Below are positions 26,157 through 35,301 of a stretch of DNA of 52,582 bases, one piece after another. The stretch covers positions 1-52,582 of the forward strand of contig JAUZRF010000087.1 of the NCBI GenBank assembly GCA_030950645.1. Direction: 5' to 3'. Under the pieces are notes generated by a model. It was not told where the DNA came from and searched no databases. It worked only from the letters and a program-made list of their open reading frames with translations. Within the stretch, counting starts at the first letter, position 1. The number at the start of each line of letters is the position of its first letter. A program made the translations under genes and the position numbers. The DNA comes from Mariprofundales bacterium (GTDB lineage: Bacteria; Pseudomonadota; Zetaproteobacteria; Mariprofundales; J009).

Positions 26157-26225
26157 GTAACTACTCAGCGCACTTCCGGTTTTCCCGATAGCGGCGTTGA
26201 AAAATGCTCATTTACAGTAGTAAAC
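26157..26225 (-). mobile_element. 152-bp repeat family, truncated copy
   Basis: GTAACTACTCAG and the arm GGTTTTCCCGATAGCGGCG through to CAGTAGTAAAC, then the match stops. About 69 bases remain; the other half is missing. It lies ten bases beyond the AsmA-like gene stop and beside the pst-like relic. Confidence 0.75.
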
Positions 26226-26234
26226 ATAGTGAGT

Positions 26235-29200
26235 CTATTGTGGTGTTGTCGCTTCACCAAACCATAGGCTGGGGAGGTTCAACAGGGTGTCGATGACCCC
26301 TGCCGACTTTAGTCCCGCTGCTTTGGCAGTGGAGGCCTCAATGATGGCATCATTAAGTGGGCCATGCAGATGGTAAATTTTGCGAAATAGAGTATGTGCG
26401 GCACCACCCAAGATATCGCGTACGATGGGAATGGCATCAATAATGGCGTCGATATTTTGGAATGGGTGGGCGACCAGATAGACATCGGCATGATCCTTGC
26501 CGATATCCAGACTGCCGGTACCCGCCACATCCATGGCCGAAGAACGCAATGCCATGCGGCGGATCTTCATCACGCCGTGATCCATTGTCCCCTCCAGCTG
26601 TAGGTGACGAAACAGCATCCCTTTTCCTGTTAAATCTTTTCGTTCGCCTACCAGAAAACGCGGCAGATCGATGAGGCTGGTCGCTGCTAAAAAACGGGTC
26701 ATGGTGCCACTTTTTAATAAACGGCCATCATCTACTCGCATGCGAAGCCTGCCTTGCAGCGATTGCCACCAAGGTTGTCGATGATGCAGCTCCCCCTGAC
26801 CAAGAAAGAGCGCATGAATAGAGCCATCAGAGAAAAGGTTGGATAGCTTCATATCTTTCATTAAGCCACCAAATGGGCCGTCTAGGGTGGCAAACCCCGA
26901 CCATTGCCAACCAGTATTGGGCGCCGCTAATTTGTGCATTGTGGCGGATATCATCAGCTTCTGATGGTCTACCGTGGCGGTAAGTTTGTGTACATCCACC
27001 GATTGTGGCGACAAGGTAAACGCGGTAGCCAATGATGTGGTAGTGATGTGATCCATCTCCAGCTTCGCAATGGTGACATGGTTGACCCCATCAAGATTCC
27101 GATGCAATTGGACTCCCTGCGCCAAAAACCCATCTCCCCAGTGAAATTGATCAATGGTTCCATCCGCTAGCCATTTTTGCGTTTGCTGGCGATGACGCCA
27201 TTGATCCACCATGGGGCGTAATGCATCACGATCCAACTTGGAGATAGTAAAATGGATACTGGCGGCCTTGCTGGTTGCTTCAGGAATGGTGAGATGGAAC
27301 GCCCCATCCATTGCCGGTGTGTGTAGGCTAGGGATATCTATCGATAGCAAGCCGTGATGGAAATCTACCTTCGCATGTTGAACGATAAATATTTGGTTTT
27401 TCGATTCAATATCGCGTACAGACCAATGGCTGTTGTCTGGATTAAAGCGAATGCCATTCAGCTTGATTGTTAAGGGGGTTCCCATCTTTTTTTGCCAGCC
27501 TAATAGGTTACGCCAAGATGCATCGCTGGCATGAATTGATCCGCGCCATTGACCATCAAACTGGAGGGTTAACTGGAGTTCGCCATGCGGTTGACTGATA
27601 AATGGCGTAGCAATGGTGTCGGGGTTGGTTAAATCTATCCGAGATTTGGCGGTTAGGCTAGACAGCTTCCAGCCCGATTTGCCCTCCTCAGCTACTGCTT
27701 GGCAGCTACCGTTCAGCTTGCCGATATGGCAGCTCATCTCCTTCATGGTGAGCCTGCCAGGTTGCCACTCCGCGTAGCCATCCTCGAAGCGGGCATGAAT
27801 ACCTGCGAAGGTAAGATTCCATGGCTGTTTCGGACGCAAAATAATCTTGGCTCGACTCGGCCTGTTGGCGGCTGCATTCCAACGGAGGTCAAAGCTGGTG
27901 GTGGCTTGCGACTGTTGCCAAGATACCTGTTGCTGAAGCCCTTGCCATTGAAGGATTTTCCGCACATCCGTATCCCCTTCGCCATGGATAGCTAGCTCAA
28001 GGGTATTCCAAGGGATGTTTAGGGAGCCATGAATGGTTCCTAGCTGGTGAGGCAGTGTCGCAGCAGTAACCTTTGCCCAAAGGTGATGTTCATTGATGCC
28101 CAAGGTGCCTTTTGCGGCAATGAGTACATCTCCGTTGAGACCCAGCGCAATGTCCACATCGGCCATCCCTGCCGACACCTGGTAGCGCATCTGGGCCCAA
28201 TCTGGCGCAGTCGATAACGGGGTCGCCCATGGCAACTGGATCGTGGCATGGGCATTACTGGCAATACCGGATTGCATGCTCGCTAGCCATTTGTGCCATT
28301 GATGCTCACCTAGTGGGCGGAGCCAAGACCATACCAATGGCATCTCTAATTGGTTGCTATGGGCATCCAAGGTTGCCAACCCTGCCTCCCACTCCCCTTT
28401 TGCGGTAATTGTCTGTGAGTCAAAATTCCAATGGGCCTGAGGGAGTTGCACTGCCTTCAGGGAGAGCCCCTTGGCAGTTTGGTGCCAAATAGAGAGTAGA
28501 ACCCCATCAAGGTGATCGATCGGGTAGTGACCCGATCGCAGGTGAATCGTTAGTGGTGCTGCGCCTGTGCGATCAATTGCGCCACGGAGAGACCAGCGCA
28601 AGTGATTGGAGGTTAGCTGAACCGCGCCTTGCATATCGCCACTGATGACTCCGTGAATCCATCTTTTGGGAAGCCAATGCAAGCTCTTCCAGCGGATGGT
28701 CGCTCTCGCGGGCAATAGGTTTGGGCGCAATTGACCTTGGATGGATAGATCCGGCATGGTGAATTGGAAATCGCCCCCGGCAAGGTTTGCTGAAAGTTTT
28801 TGAATCGAAAAAATATGCGACCACCCCGGCTCAGACCAGCGTACCTTAAGGTGCGAAAAGTTGTAGATGATTGCTGGCAAAGTGATCATTGGGGAATCAA
28901 GAAAATGGTGGTTAATCGCCATGGTACCACCGGAAAAGTTGATCCGCTTTGGGGTAAGGTTGCCATGCAGCAGGTCGCGTAGAGAGAGTTGAATATCGAC
29001 CTTGGCTTGCGTAAATTGGAGCATATTGTCGGCGGTGGCGAGGGAGAATGCATCGGAGTGGAGCCATAACCAACCGCTCCAGTGCCAAGATAGGGTCCCG
29101 AGCGTAACTTTGCCCAGCCCCATGCGTTGTGCCACCACCTGTTCGAGTTGGGGTTGTAGGGACTTGGCATCGGGCGCAAAGAGAAAAAATGCCCCGATAG

Positions 29201-29279
29201 GCAGCAGAATCAAGCTCAGCAACAGCGCCAAGAAGATTCGCCAGCAACTGGCCGCACAATGGCATATCCAGTGCTTCAT
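26235..29279 (-). CDS. AsmA/YhdP-like large inner-membrane-anchored protein
   Basis: 1014 residues. One N-terminal membrane anchor (about 14-34, FLALLLSLILLPIGAFFLF) is followed by a long periplasmic beta-rich body without Cys-rich or catalytic motifs. The C-terminal part (TGKGMLFRHLQLEGTMDHGVMKIRRMALRSSAMDVAGTGSLDIG) resembles the AsmA_2/YhdP domain. Proteins of this class form hydrophobic groove bridges that carry phospholipids to the outer membrane. It follows mlaC by 27 bases, so both are probably one lipid-transport unit. Its assignment to YhdP rather than TamB or AsmA is tentative. Confidence 0.8.
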   Translation of the reverse strand: MKHWICHCAASCWRIFLALLLSLILLPIGAFFLFAPDAKSLQPQLEQVVAQRMGLGKVTLGTLSWHWSGWLWLHSDAFSLATADNMLQFTQAKVDIQLSLRDLLHGNLTPKRINFSGGTMAINHHFLDSPMITLPAIIYNFSHLKVRWSEPGWSHIFSIQKLSANLAGGDFQFTMPDLSIQGQLRPNLLPARATIRWKSLHWLPKRWIHGVISGDMQGAVQLTSNHLRWSLRGAIDRTGAAPLTIHLRSGHYPIDHLDGVLLSIWHQTAKGLSLKAVQLPQAHWNFDSQTITAKGEWEAGLATLDAHSNQLEMPLVWSWLRPLGEHQWHKWLASMQSGIASNAHATIQLPWATPLSTAPDWAQMRYQVSAGMADVDIALGLNGDVLIAAKGTLGINEHHLWAKVTAATLPHQLGTIHGSLNIPWNTLELAIHGEGDTDVRKILQWQGLQQQVSWQQSQATTSFDLRWNAAANRPSRAKIILRPKQPWNLTFAGIHARFEDGYAEWQPGRLTMKEMSCHIGKLNGSCQAVAEEGKSGWKLSSLTAKSRIDLTNPDTIATPFISQPHGELQLTLQFDGQWRGSIHASDASWRNLLGWQKKMGTPLTIKLNGIRFNPDNSHWSVRDIESKNQIFIVQHAKVDFHHGLLSIDIPSLHTPAMDGAFHLTIPEATSKAASIHFTISKLDRDALRPMVDQWRHRQQTQKWLADGTIDQFHWGDGFLAQGVQLHRNLDGVNHVTIAKLEMDHITTTSLATAFTLSPQSVDVHKLTATVDHQKLMISATMHKLAAPNTGWQWSGFATLDGPFGGLMKDMKLSNLFSDGSIHALFLGQGELHHRQPWWQSLQGRLRMRVDDGRLLKSGTMTRFLAATSLIDLPRFLVGERKDLTGKGMLFRHLQLEGTMDHGVMKIRRMALRSSAMDVAGTGSLDIGKDHADVYLVAHPFQNIDAIIDAIPIVRDILGGAAHTLFRKIYHLHGPLNDAIIEASTAKAAGLKSAGVIDTLLNLPSLWFGEATTPQ

Positions 29280-29306
29280 TGTGCGAAAATCGGTCTTAGA
29301 TTGGGG

Positions 29307-29945
29307 TTAACCGTTTGTTGATTGGTCTTTAGCAATCAGGGCTGCGACCTTTTTATGCAGCGCTTGAAAGAAGCCGTCGATACCTTTGTGGTCGATCACC
29401 CCGCTGAAATCTTGGCGAAAGGTGTTGATCATACTGACACCTTCGATTTTGATATCATAGACCAACCAGCCAGCGCTGCTTTTTTTCAGGAGATAGTCCA
29501 CTGGAGTGATGGTGCTGCCATCCGTTACACGGGATTGTATTCGTGCCTTGTTTCTCCTAAATTCCGCATGATTATAGGCAATGGTTTGGCCATGATAACC
29601 ACTCAGGCGATTGCCGTAGGTGTATTCCATAATTTGACGAAACATGCTGACAAATTCATTCCGATGCGCATCGTCTAATTGTCGCCAAGGCGGCCCCATA
29701 CTGTGCCGCGCCATTTCACGGAAATTAAAGTTGCCCTCAAGGATGGCGCGGATTTGTTGACGATCATGTTCATTTAGATGTTTTTTATCCTGACGATGAT
29801 TGAGTATCTTGATGATGGCTTGCACCGTCGTGGTCACGACTTGCTCAGGCCCTCTGCTGGCAACAGTGGCCGCAGTGGCCGCAGGCATCCAAACTGAGAA
29901 GCTCATTGTGAGTGCGACAATCAGTGCAGAAAATTTATAAATCAT
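29307..29945 (-). CDS. mlaC: MlaC-type periplasmic phospholipid-binding protein
   Basis: 212 residues. The signal peptide (about 1-25, ending ATAA) is followed by the MlaC/Ttg2D domain: GNFNFREMARHSMGPPWRQL, EFVSMFRQIMEYTYGNRL and a C-terminal segment WLVYDIKIEGVSMINTFRQDF, all family signatures. It shuttles phospholipids between MlaA-porin and an inner-membrane acceptor. No mlaFEDB genes are near; the adjacent AsmA-like gene may be the functional partner. HpnM-type hopanoid proteins are an alternative within the same family. Confidence 0.88.
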   Translation of the reverse strand: MIYKFSALIVALTMSFSVWMPAATAATVASRGPEQVVTTTVQAIIKILNHRQDKKHLNEHDRQQIRAILEGNFNFREMARHSMGPPWRQLDDAHRNEFVSMFRQIMEYTYGNRLSGYHGQTIAYNHAEFRRNKARIQSRVTDGSTITPVDYLLKKSSAGWLVYDIKIEGVSMINTFRQDFSGVIDHKGIDGFFQALHKKVAALIAKDQSTNG

Positions 29946-29978
29946 GGGTGCTCCTGTATCAATGGCGGAAGAGGGTAA

Positions 29979-30009
29979 CGCTAGCGGCGCAAATGCTGCG
30001 CCGCTAGCG
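29979..30009. terminator. strong hairpin after htpG, possible terminator
   Basis: CGCTAGCGGCGCA and TGCGCCGCTAGCG form a perfect 13-bp stem with a 5-base loop, 33 bases beyond the htpG stop and before mlaC. There is no T-run on the htpG strand, so termination or mRNA 3'-end protection is inference. Confidence 0.45.
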
Positions 30010-30041
30010 GAATAGTTACGCCAATATTGGAGTTGCCGCCC

Positions 30042-31961
30042 CTATTTGGCCAGCATCTCGTTGACACGGCGCACGAAACCGGCGGGATCTTCGGGCAATG
30101 CGCCTTCTGCCAGCACGGCCTGATCCATTAAGATTTGCGACCATGTTTCAATATCGGCGTGGTCAAGCTGAAGGTTCATGCGAATAATGAGTGGATGATC
30201 TGGGTTGATCTCCAAAATCGGCTTCACATCGGGCGCGCTTTGGCCAGCCTGCTTGAGCAGGCGCTCTAGGTTGCCGCTGATATCGAATTGGTCGGAGATC
30301 AGGCAGGCAGGAGACTCGGTGAGGCGGCTGGTTACTCGCACCTCTTTTACCTTGTCGCCCAGTGACTGTTTGATCTTTTCCACCAATGCGCTGGCCTTCT
30401 CCACCTTCTGTTTCTGCTCCTCTTCGCTCTCCTCATCACCAGCAATTTTGGATAGATCGAGCTCACCCTTGGCGATCGATTGCAGTTTTTTCTCATTGTG
30501 TTCGGTTAAGTGGGTAGCCAACCATTCATCAATGCGATCGTGCAGCAAGAGCACCTCGATATCTTTTTTGCGGAAGATTTCCAGATGTGGGCTGTGTTTG
30601 GCTGCATCTAGGCTGTCGGCAGTGATGAAGTAGATGGTATCCTGCCCCTCCTTCATGCGGCCGATGTAGTCCTCTAGCGATACCGTCTGCTCGTCGCTGT
30701 TGGTAGAGGCAAAGCGCAGGAGGCTGGCGATACGCTTGCGGTTGGTGTAATCCTCGACCACGCCCTCCTTCAAACAGCCACCGAATTGATCCCAAAACGC
30801 ACGGTATTGGCTACTATCCTCCTCTTTAGCCAAGGACTCGAGGTGTGCCAACATGCGCTTGGTGGCACCGCCCTTGATCGCAGCCATTGCCGGATTTTGT
30901 TGCAAGATTTCGCGTGATACATTGAGCGGCAGGTCGCTGGAATCAATCACGCCACTGGCAAAGCGCAGCCAACGCGGCAGCAGGTCATCGGTGGCATCCA
31001 TGATGTAAACCCGTTTGACATAGAGTTTAACCCGGCTTTTAGATTCGGCCTGCCAGAGGTCGAAGGGCGCATTTTTAGGGATGTAGAGCAGCAGGGTGTA
31101 TTCGTATTTTCCCTCCAGCTTCTGGTGTAGCCATGAGTGGGCATCATCGAAATCGTGGCCGACATGCTTGTAGAAGGTTTGGTAATCCTCATCGCTAAGC
31201 TCGGATTTCGGCCGTGTCCAGAGTGCGGAGGTTTGGTTGATGGTCTCGAGCTCAGCAACCACTTCCGCATCAACCACATCTTCTGTCGCCGCATCCTCCT
31301 CTACTGGTGGCTTGGATGCCTCCATTTTGATTGGAAATGGAATGTGATCGGCGTACTTGTGGATGATGGAACGCAGCCGGAACGCCTCGTTAAACTCATC
31401 GGCATCTTCACGCAGATGGAGCACCACTTCGGTGCCGCGTGTCGCATCCTCTACCGTTTCTAAGGTGTAGTTGCCATCGCCAGTAGATTCCCAGCACACG
31501 CCGTGTTCCGCCCCCATACCGGCGCGGCGGGTGGTGAGGGTGACGCGATCTGCGACGAGAAATGCGGAGTAGAAGCCAACACCAAATTGGCCGATCATCT
31601 GTGAATCGGAAGCTCGATCGCCGGAGAGGTTTTCACAGAAGGCACGCGTTCCTGAGCGTGCGATGGTGCCAATGTTGTCGATCACCTCATCGCGATTCAT
31701 ACCGATGCCGTTATCCCGTACGGTGATGGTGCGCGCCTCTTTGTCACAACGAATCTCCAGATGTAGATCGGAGTCGCCTTCATAAAGGGTGTCGTCGGTA
31801 GCGGCTTCAAAACGCAACCTGTCGGCAGCATCGGAAGAGTTCGAGATGAGTTCGCGCAAGAAAATCTCGCGATTGGAGTAGAGCGAGTGAATCATCAGGT
31901 CGAGTAGCTGCTTGACCTCGGTTTGAAAGGTGAATTCCTCTTTGCGGCTGTCTTGAGTCAT
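30042..31961 (-). CDS. htpG: Hsp90-family chaperone HtpG
   Basis: 639 residues. N-terminal ATPase with EIFLRELISNSSDAADRLRF, DNGIGMNRDEVIDNIGTIA and GQFGVGFYSAFLVAD; the middle domain contains LPLNVSREILQQNPA; the C-terminal dimerisation domain ends near AKGELDLSKIAGDE and LEINPDHPLI. A stress chaperone. GGAGG lies about twelve bases before the ATG. The upstream DNA (31999-32027) has a heat-shock-type promoter candidate. Confidence 0.96.
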   Translation of the reverse strand: MTQDSRKEEFTFQTEVKQLLDLMIHSLYSNREIFLRELISNSSDAADRLRFEAATDDTLYEGDSDLHLEIRCDKEARTITVRDNGIGMNRDEVIDNIGTIARSGTRAFCENLSGDRASDSQMIGQFGVGFYSAFLVADRVTLTTRRAGMGAEHGVCWESTGDGNYTLETVEDATRGTEVVLHLREDADEFNEAFRLRSIIHKYADHIPFPIKMEASKPPVEEDAATEDVVDAEVVAELETINQTSALWTRPKSELSDEDYQTFYKHVGHDFDDAHSWLHQKLEGKYEYTLLLYIPKNAPFDLWQAESKSRVKLYVKRVYIMDATDDLLPRWLRFASGVIDSSDLPLNVSREILQQNPAMAAIKGGATKRMLAHLESLAKEEDSSQYRAFWDQFGGCLKEGVVEDYTNRKRIASLLRFASTNSDEQTVSLEDYIGRMKEGQDTIYFITADSLDAAKHSPHLEIFRKKDIEVLLLHDRIDEWLATHLTEHNEKKLQSIAKGELDLSKIAGDEESEEEQKQKVEKASALVEKIKQSLGDKVKEVRVTSRLTESPACLISDQFDISGNLERLLKQAGQSAPDVKPILEINPDHPLIIRMNLQLDHADIETWSQILMDQAVLAEGALPEDPAGFVRRVNEMLAK

Positions 31962-31998
31962 GGGGTATTAATCCTCCGTCATATTTGGTTGACGATCT

Positions 31999-32027
31999 AT
32001 GTAGGGTACATCTGGATAATTTACAAC
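31999..32027 (-). promoter_or_regulatory. possible sigma-32-type promoter of htpG
   Basis: On the minus strand GTTGTAA (32027-32021) and CCCTACAT (32006-31999) lie 14 bases apart. The heat-shock consensus is CTTGAAA, 13-15 bases, CCCCATNT. The match is partial, but it sits about 40 bases before the htpG start, where it would be expected. Confidence 0.35.
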
Positions 32028-32050
32028 CCGTGGCGACCTATTCCTGCCTG

Positions 32051-32202
32051 GTAACTACTCAGCTCACTCCCGGTTTTCCTGATAGCGGCGTTGAAAATGC
32101 GCATTTACAGTAGTAAACACCGCTTTTTCGCCTTGCTATCAGGAAAACCGGAAGCAATCTGAGCAGTTACAGCTATTTTTGGGTAGGGTGCTGAGTAGTT
32201 AC
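32051..32202 (-). mobile_element. 152-bp repeat family, full copy before htpG and prk
   Basis: GTAACTACTCAG and CTGAGTAGTTAC ends, both arms present. One base is missing in the central GTTGAAAATG. The left flank CCTGCCTG has no duplicate at the right, where another partial copy begins. Confidence 0.9.
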
Positions 32203-32204
32203 AT

Positions 32205-32313
32205 TTACTACTGTGATCCTCTTGCAAAACTCATGAGTTTTGCAAGAGGCTTCTCTAAATGATCGTTTTTTAACGCTGTAATCAGGAAAATAAGGCGTGA
32301 GTTGAGTAGTTAC
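32205..32313 (+). mobile_element. 152-bp repeat family, right half with an inserted palindrome
   Basis: TTTACTACTGT matches the family centre, is interrupted by about 42 foreign bases, then continues AAATGATCGTTTTTTAACG to GTTGAGTAGTTAC. The insert is mostly a perfect palindrome. It directly follows the inverted full copy, so the two form a head-to-head composite. Confidence 0.75.
32218..32249. repeat. perfect 32-base palindrome
   Basis: The left half CCTCTTGCAAAACTCA is followed at once by its exact complement, with no loop base. As RNA it could form a long hairpin; as DNA it could be two joined ends of a second small element. It interrupts a 152-bp-family copy, so it arrived later. Confidence 0.85.
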
Positions 32314-32463
32314 CCTGATCATTCAGTTAGCGTTCTGGGAGACGGGCTGCAAAAGGGTTGGGTGTCTGTTGGTGGTGATGATGTGCGGAGGAATCTCTTC
32401 TGAACTGGATTTTTCACTGCTGAAGGTTATCATGCGTCCGCGTTATTTATTAAGGAGATCTCA

Positions 32464-33342
32464 ATGTCATTACAATACCCTGTTATTTCTGTTACTGGTT
32501 CATCGGGGGCGGGCACCAGTACGGCGAAGATTGCGTTAGAGCATATCTTTCGGCGTGAGAAGGTAACTCCGGCCATTGTCGAGGGCGATTGTTTCCATCG
32601 GTTTGATCGCTTTGAATTTCGGAAGCAGGCGAAAGAACGCGAGGCTGTTGGCAAACGGCTGAGTCATTTCTCTGATGATGCAAACTTGTTCGATAAGATT
32701 GCTGAATTGTTCGATTCTTATGGCCGTACTGGTCGTGGCATGGCGCGTCATTATGTGCACGATGATGGAGAGGCGAAACTCTACGGGGTAGAGCCGGGTT
32801 ACTTTACCGATTGGGAGGCGATTGGCGAAGGGTCTGATCTGTTGTTTTACGAAGGACTTCATGGCGGAGTGGAGCAAGCGAGGCCCTTTGTGAACTTGTT
32901 GATCGGTATTGTTCCTGTGGTGAATTTGGAGTGGATTCAAAAAATTCATCGGGATACTCAAATGCGTGGTTACTCATCTGAGGCGGTGGTGGATAATATT
33001 TTGTCCCGGATGCATGATTATGTTCATTTTATCACGCCACAATTCACGAATACAGATATTAACTTTCAGCGGGTACCGTTGGTTGATACCTCCAATCCGT
33101 TTATTGCTCGTGATGTCCCCACCCCGGATGAGAGCGTGATTGTGATTCGTATCCGTAAGCCGGAGGATTGGGACATTGATTTTCCTTGGTTGATTTCAAT
33201 GCTGCATGGCTCCTTTATGTCTCGCCGTAATACGCTGGTTGTGCCCGCAGCTAAAATGCTGTTGGCGATGGAATTAATTCTTACGCCTATTATGCATGAC
33301 CTCCTAGAGAAGCACCGCGTTGCAGTTGCCGCTCGAGGTTAG
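32464..33342 (+). CDS. prk: phosphoribulokinase (proteobacterial CbbP type)
   Basis: 292 residues, the size of octameric proteobacterial phosphoribulokinases. The P-loop is GSSGAGTST (12-20), followed by VEGDCFHRFDRFEFR with the catalytic Asp and RuP-binding residues. FYEGLHGG, VNLEWIQKIHRD and PQFTNTDINFQRVP are signature segments. NLFDKIAELFDSYG and the DESVIVIR end region resemble the autotrophic CbbP more than E. coli PrkB. It makes ribulose 1,5-bisphosphate for the Calvin cycle. AAGGAG precedes the ATG. No cbbL/S or cbbR is near; it is a single-gene unit ended by a hairpin. Confidence 0.92.
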   Translation: MSLQYPVISVTGSSGAGTSTAKIALEHIFRREKVTPAIVEGDCFHRFDRFEFRKQAKEREAVGKRLSHFSDDANLFDKIAELFDSYGRTGRGMARHYVHDDGEAKLYGVEPGYFTDWEAIGEGSDLLFYEGLHGGVEQARPFVNLLIGIVPVVNLEWIQKIHRDTQMRGYSSEAVVDNILSRMHDYVHFITPQFTNTDINFQRVPLVDTSNPFIARDVPTPDESVIVIRIRKPEDWDIDFPWLISMLHGSFMSRRNTLVVPAAKMLLAMELILTPIMHDLLEKHRVAVAARG

Positions 33343-33372
33343 CTTAAAGGGGGCTTTCAGTAGTCCATATTA

Positions 33373-33400
33373 CAAAACGGGGGCTTCGGCTCCCGTTTTG
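33373..33400 (+). terminator. rho-independent-like hairpin between prk and mnmG
   Basis: CAAAACGGGGGC and GCTCCCGTTTTG form a 12-bp stem with one mismatch and a TTCG-type loop. The T-run is inside the 3' arm rather than after it. It lies 31 bases after the prk stop and just before the mnmG parS-like site. Confidence 0.65.
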
Positions 33401-33409
33401 CGTGGGGTT

Positions 33410-33425
33410 GGTTTCACATGAAACA
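33410..33425. promoter_or_regulatory. parS-like site over the mnmG start codon
   Basis: GGTTTCACATGAAACA differs from the parS consensus TGTTTCACGTGAAACA at two positions, including the central G. The mnmG ATG is bases 9-11 of the site. ParB affinity may be reduced by the central change. Confidence 0.5.
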
Positions 33426-35301
33426 TCCTGATGGCATGGTGGATGTGGTGGTGGTGGGCGCAGGGCATGCCGGGTGCGAGGCGGCAGCAGCTGCGGCGCG
33501 GCGTGGAGCTACCGTTCGCCTCATTAGTGATCAGCTCGATGCGGTTGCCAAGATGTCTTGTAATCCAGCGGTTGGTGGTATCGGCAAAGGGCACCTTGTC
33601 TATGAGGTCGATGCTTTGGGCGGGCTGATGGGGAGGGCGGCTGACCTTGCAGCAATTCAGTACCGTACCCTGAACCAGCGTAAAGGGCCTGCGGTGCAGG
33701 CGACGCGTGCGCAGTGCGATCGCCACAGGTATCACCGAGCGGTTCTTTCTCTGTTGATGGGGGTTCCGTCGCTGCAATTGTATCAAGGATCGGTAACCGG
33801 ATTGCTGTTGGATGATGCGAGCCAACAGGTTTATGGCGTAGTGGATCAGCTTGGGGTTGAGCATGAGGCGCGGGCAGTGGTGATGGCTACTGGAACCTTT
33901 TTGGGCGGCGTGATTCACATTGGTGATAAGCACTGGGGCGGCGGACGGATTGGTGATCAGGCTAGCGACAGGCTTTCCCAAGATCTGTATCGGCATCGCT
34001 TCCCGCTTGCACGCTTAAAAACGGGAACGCCTCCGCGATTGGATCGCCGGAGTATTCGTTGGGATGTGTTGGAGGCTCAGCCGGGGGATGCTTCCTCTCG
34101 ACCTTTTAGTGCGGAGACAACTGCAATTGTAAGCAAGCAAATTGCGTGTGCGATTACATATACCACCGAAGCGGGACATGCGATTATTCGTGAGAACTTG
34201 CATCGGTCACCAATGCGTAGCGGGGTAATCTCGGGAGCGGGGCCGAGGTATTGTCCGAGCATTGAAGATAAAGTGGAGCGGTTTGCCGATCGGGCGCGGC
34301 ATCAGATATTTTTAGAGCCAGAAGGAAAGGATAGTGTCGAGGTCTATCCGAATGGGATATCCACCTCAATGCCGATTGATGTGCAATGGGCATTTTTGCG
34401 CACCATCCCTGGCCTAGAGCAGGTGCGTATGATGCGGCCGGGTTATGCTATCGAGTATGAATATGTGAACCCAAAAGCATTGCGCCACACCTTGGAGTGC
34501 AAGGATGTGTCAGGGCTGTTTCATGCAGGGCAGATCAATGGCACTACAGGATATGAAGAAGCTGCGGCACAAGGGCTGTTGGCGGGTATTAATGCGGCCG
34601 CACTTGCTTGTGGCCTTGATTCCTGGGTGCCTGACCGGAAACAGTGCTACATTGGTGTGATGGTCGATGATTTGGTGGTAAAAGGGGTGAGTGAACCCTA
34701 CCGTATGTTTACCTCAAGGGCTGAACATCGTCTGTATTTGCGGCAGGATAATGCTTGGTGTCGCTTGGCGGGTGTGGCCGAGAAGCTGGGGCTATTGTCG
34801 CAGCGCCGTTTGGCCGAACGGGGGGCGCGATTGGATCAATTGGCCTCGCTTCGAGCGGAGTGGGGTGGTTTGGTGGTTGGGAATGGGCGAAGCTGGAGGG
34901 GACGGTTAGCGTGTCATGGATTGCCAATAGCCTCTCAGGGGATGCGTTTTGCCCCTTATTGCCATCGCCGTGATGTTGATGTGCATCAGGCATTGAAGCT
35001 CTTGGGCGCATGTGGTGATTCATGGATGGCCGATCGCATCCTCATGGACACGGTGCTTTCGGATATTCACTACGATGGCTACCTTGATCAGCAGGCTCTT
35101 GAGCTTACTAGGGTTGCGGCCATGGCGCGGGTGGAGATCCCCACAGCTTTCGATTTTTCAGTGGTTCCGGGGCTTAGTAATGAGTGCCAGCAGGTGCTGG
35201 CCCGTGACCGGCCGGAGACGATCGGGGATGCGGAACGCTTGTCTGGGGTTACTCCCGCCGCTATGGGGGCGCTTCTGCTCTATCTGCGGATGCATCAATG
35301 A
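33418..35301 (+). CDS. mnmG: tRNA U34 carboxymethylaminomethyl-modifying enzyme MnmG
   Basis: 627 residues. FAD-binding GAGHAGCEA at 14-22, then [23 protein letters not shown] and [23 protein letters not shown], family hallmarks. [19 protein letters not shown] and a C-terminal helical domain follow. With MnmE it installs cmnm5U or related groups at the wobble base. First gene of a long operon; its stop overlaps the rsmG start (ATGA). The start codon lies within a parS-like sequence, giving the same MKH N-terminus as ParA. Confidence 0.96.
   Translation: MKHPDGMVDVVVVGAGHAGCEAAAAAARRGATVRLISDQLDAVAKMSCNPAVGGIGKGHLVYEVDALGGLMGRAADLAAIQYRTLNQRKGPAVQATRAQCDRHRYHRAVLSLLMGVPSLQLYQGSVTGLLLDDASQQVYGVVDQLGVEHEARAVVMATGTFLGGVIHIGDKHWGGGRIGDQASDRLSQDLYRHRFPLARLKTGTPPRLDRRSIRWDVLEAQPGDASSRPFSAETTAIVSKQIACAITYTTEAGHAIIRENLHRSPMRSGVISGAGPRYCPSIEDKVERFADRARHQIFLEPEGKDSVEVYPNGISTSMPIDVQWAFLRTIPGLEQVRMMRPGYAIEYEYVNPKALRHTLECKDVSGLFHAGQINGTTGYEEAAAQGLLAGINAAALACGLDSWVPDRKQCYIGVMVDDLVVKGVSEPYRMFTSRAEHRLYLRQDNAWCRLAGVAEKLGLLSQRRLAERGARLDQLASLRAEWGGLVVGNGRSWRGRLACHGLPIASQGMRFAPYCHRRDVDVHQALKLLGACGDSWMADRILMDTVLSDIHYDGYLDQQALELTRVAAMARVEIPTAFDFSVVPGLSNECQQVLARDRPETIGDAERLSGVTPAAMGALLLYLRMHQ

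Noticed and set aside
32203-33417. Chromosome origin near mnmG
   Set aside because: No cluster of TTATCCACA-type DnaA boxes or AT-rich unwinding repeats was seen, although mnmG and parAB are often near oriC.
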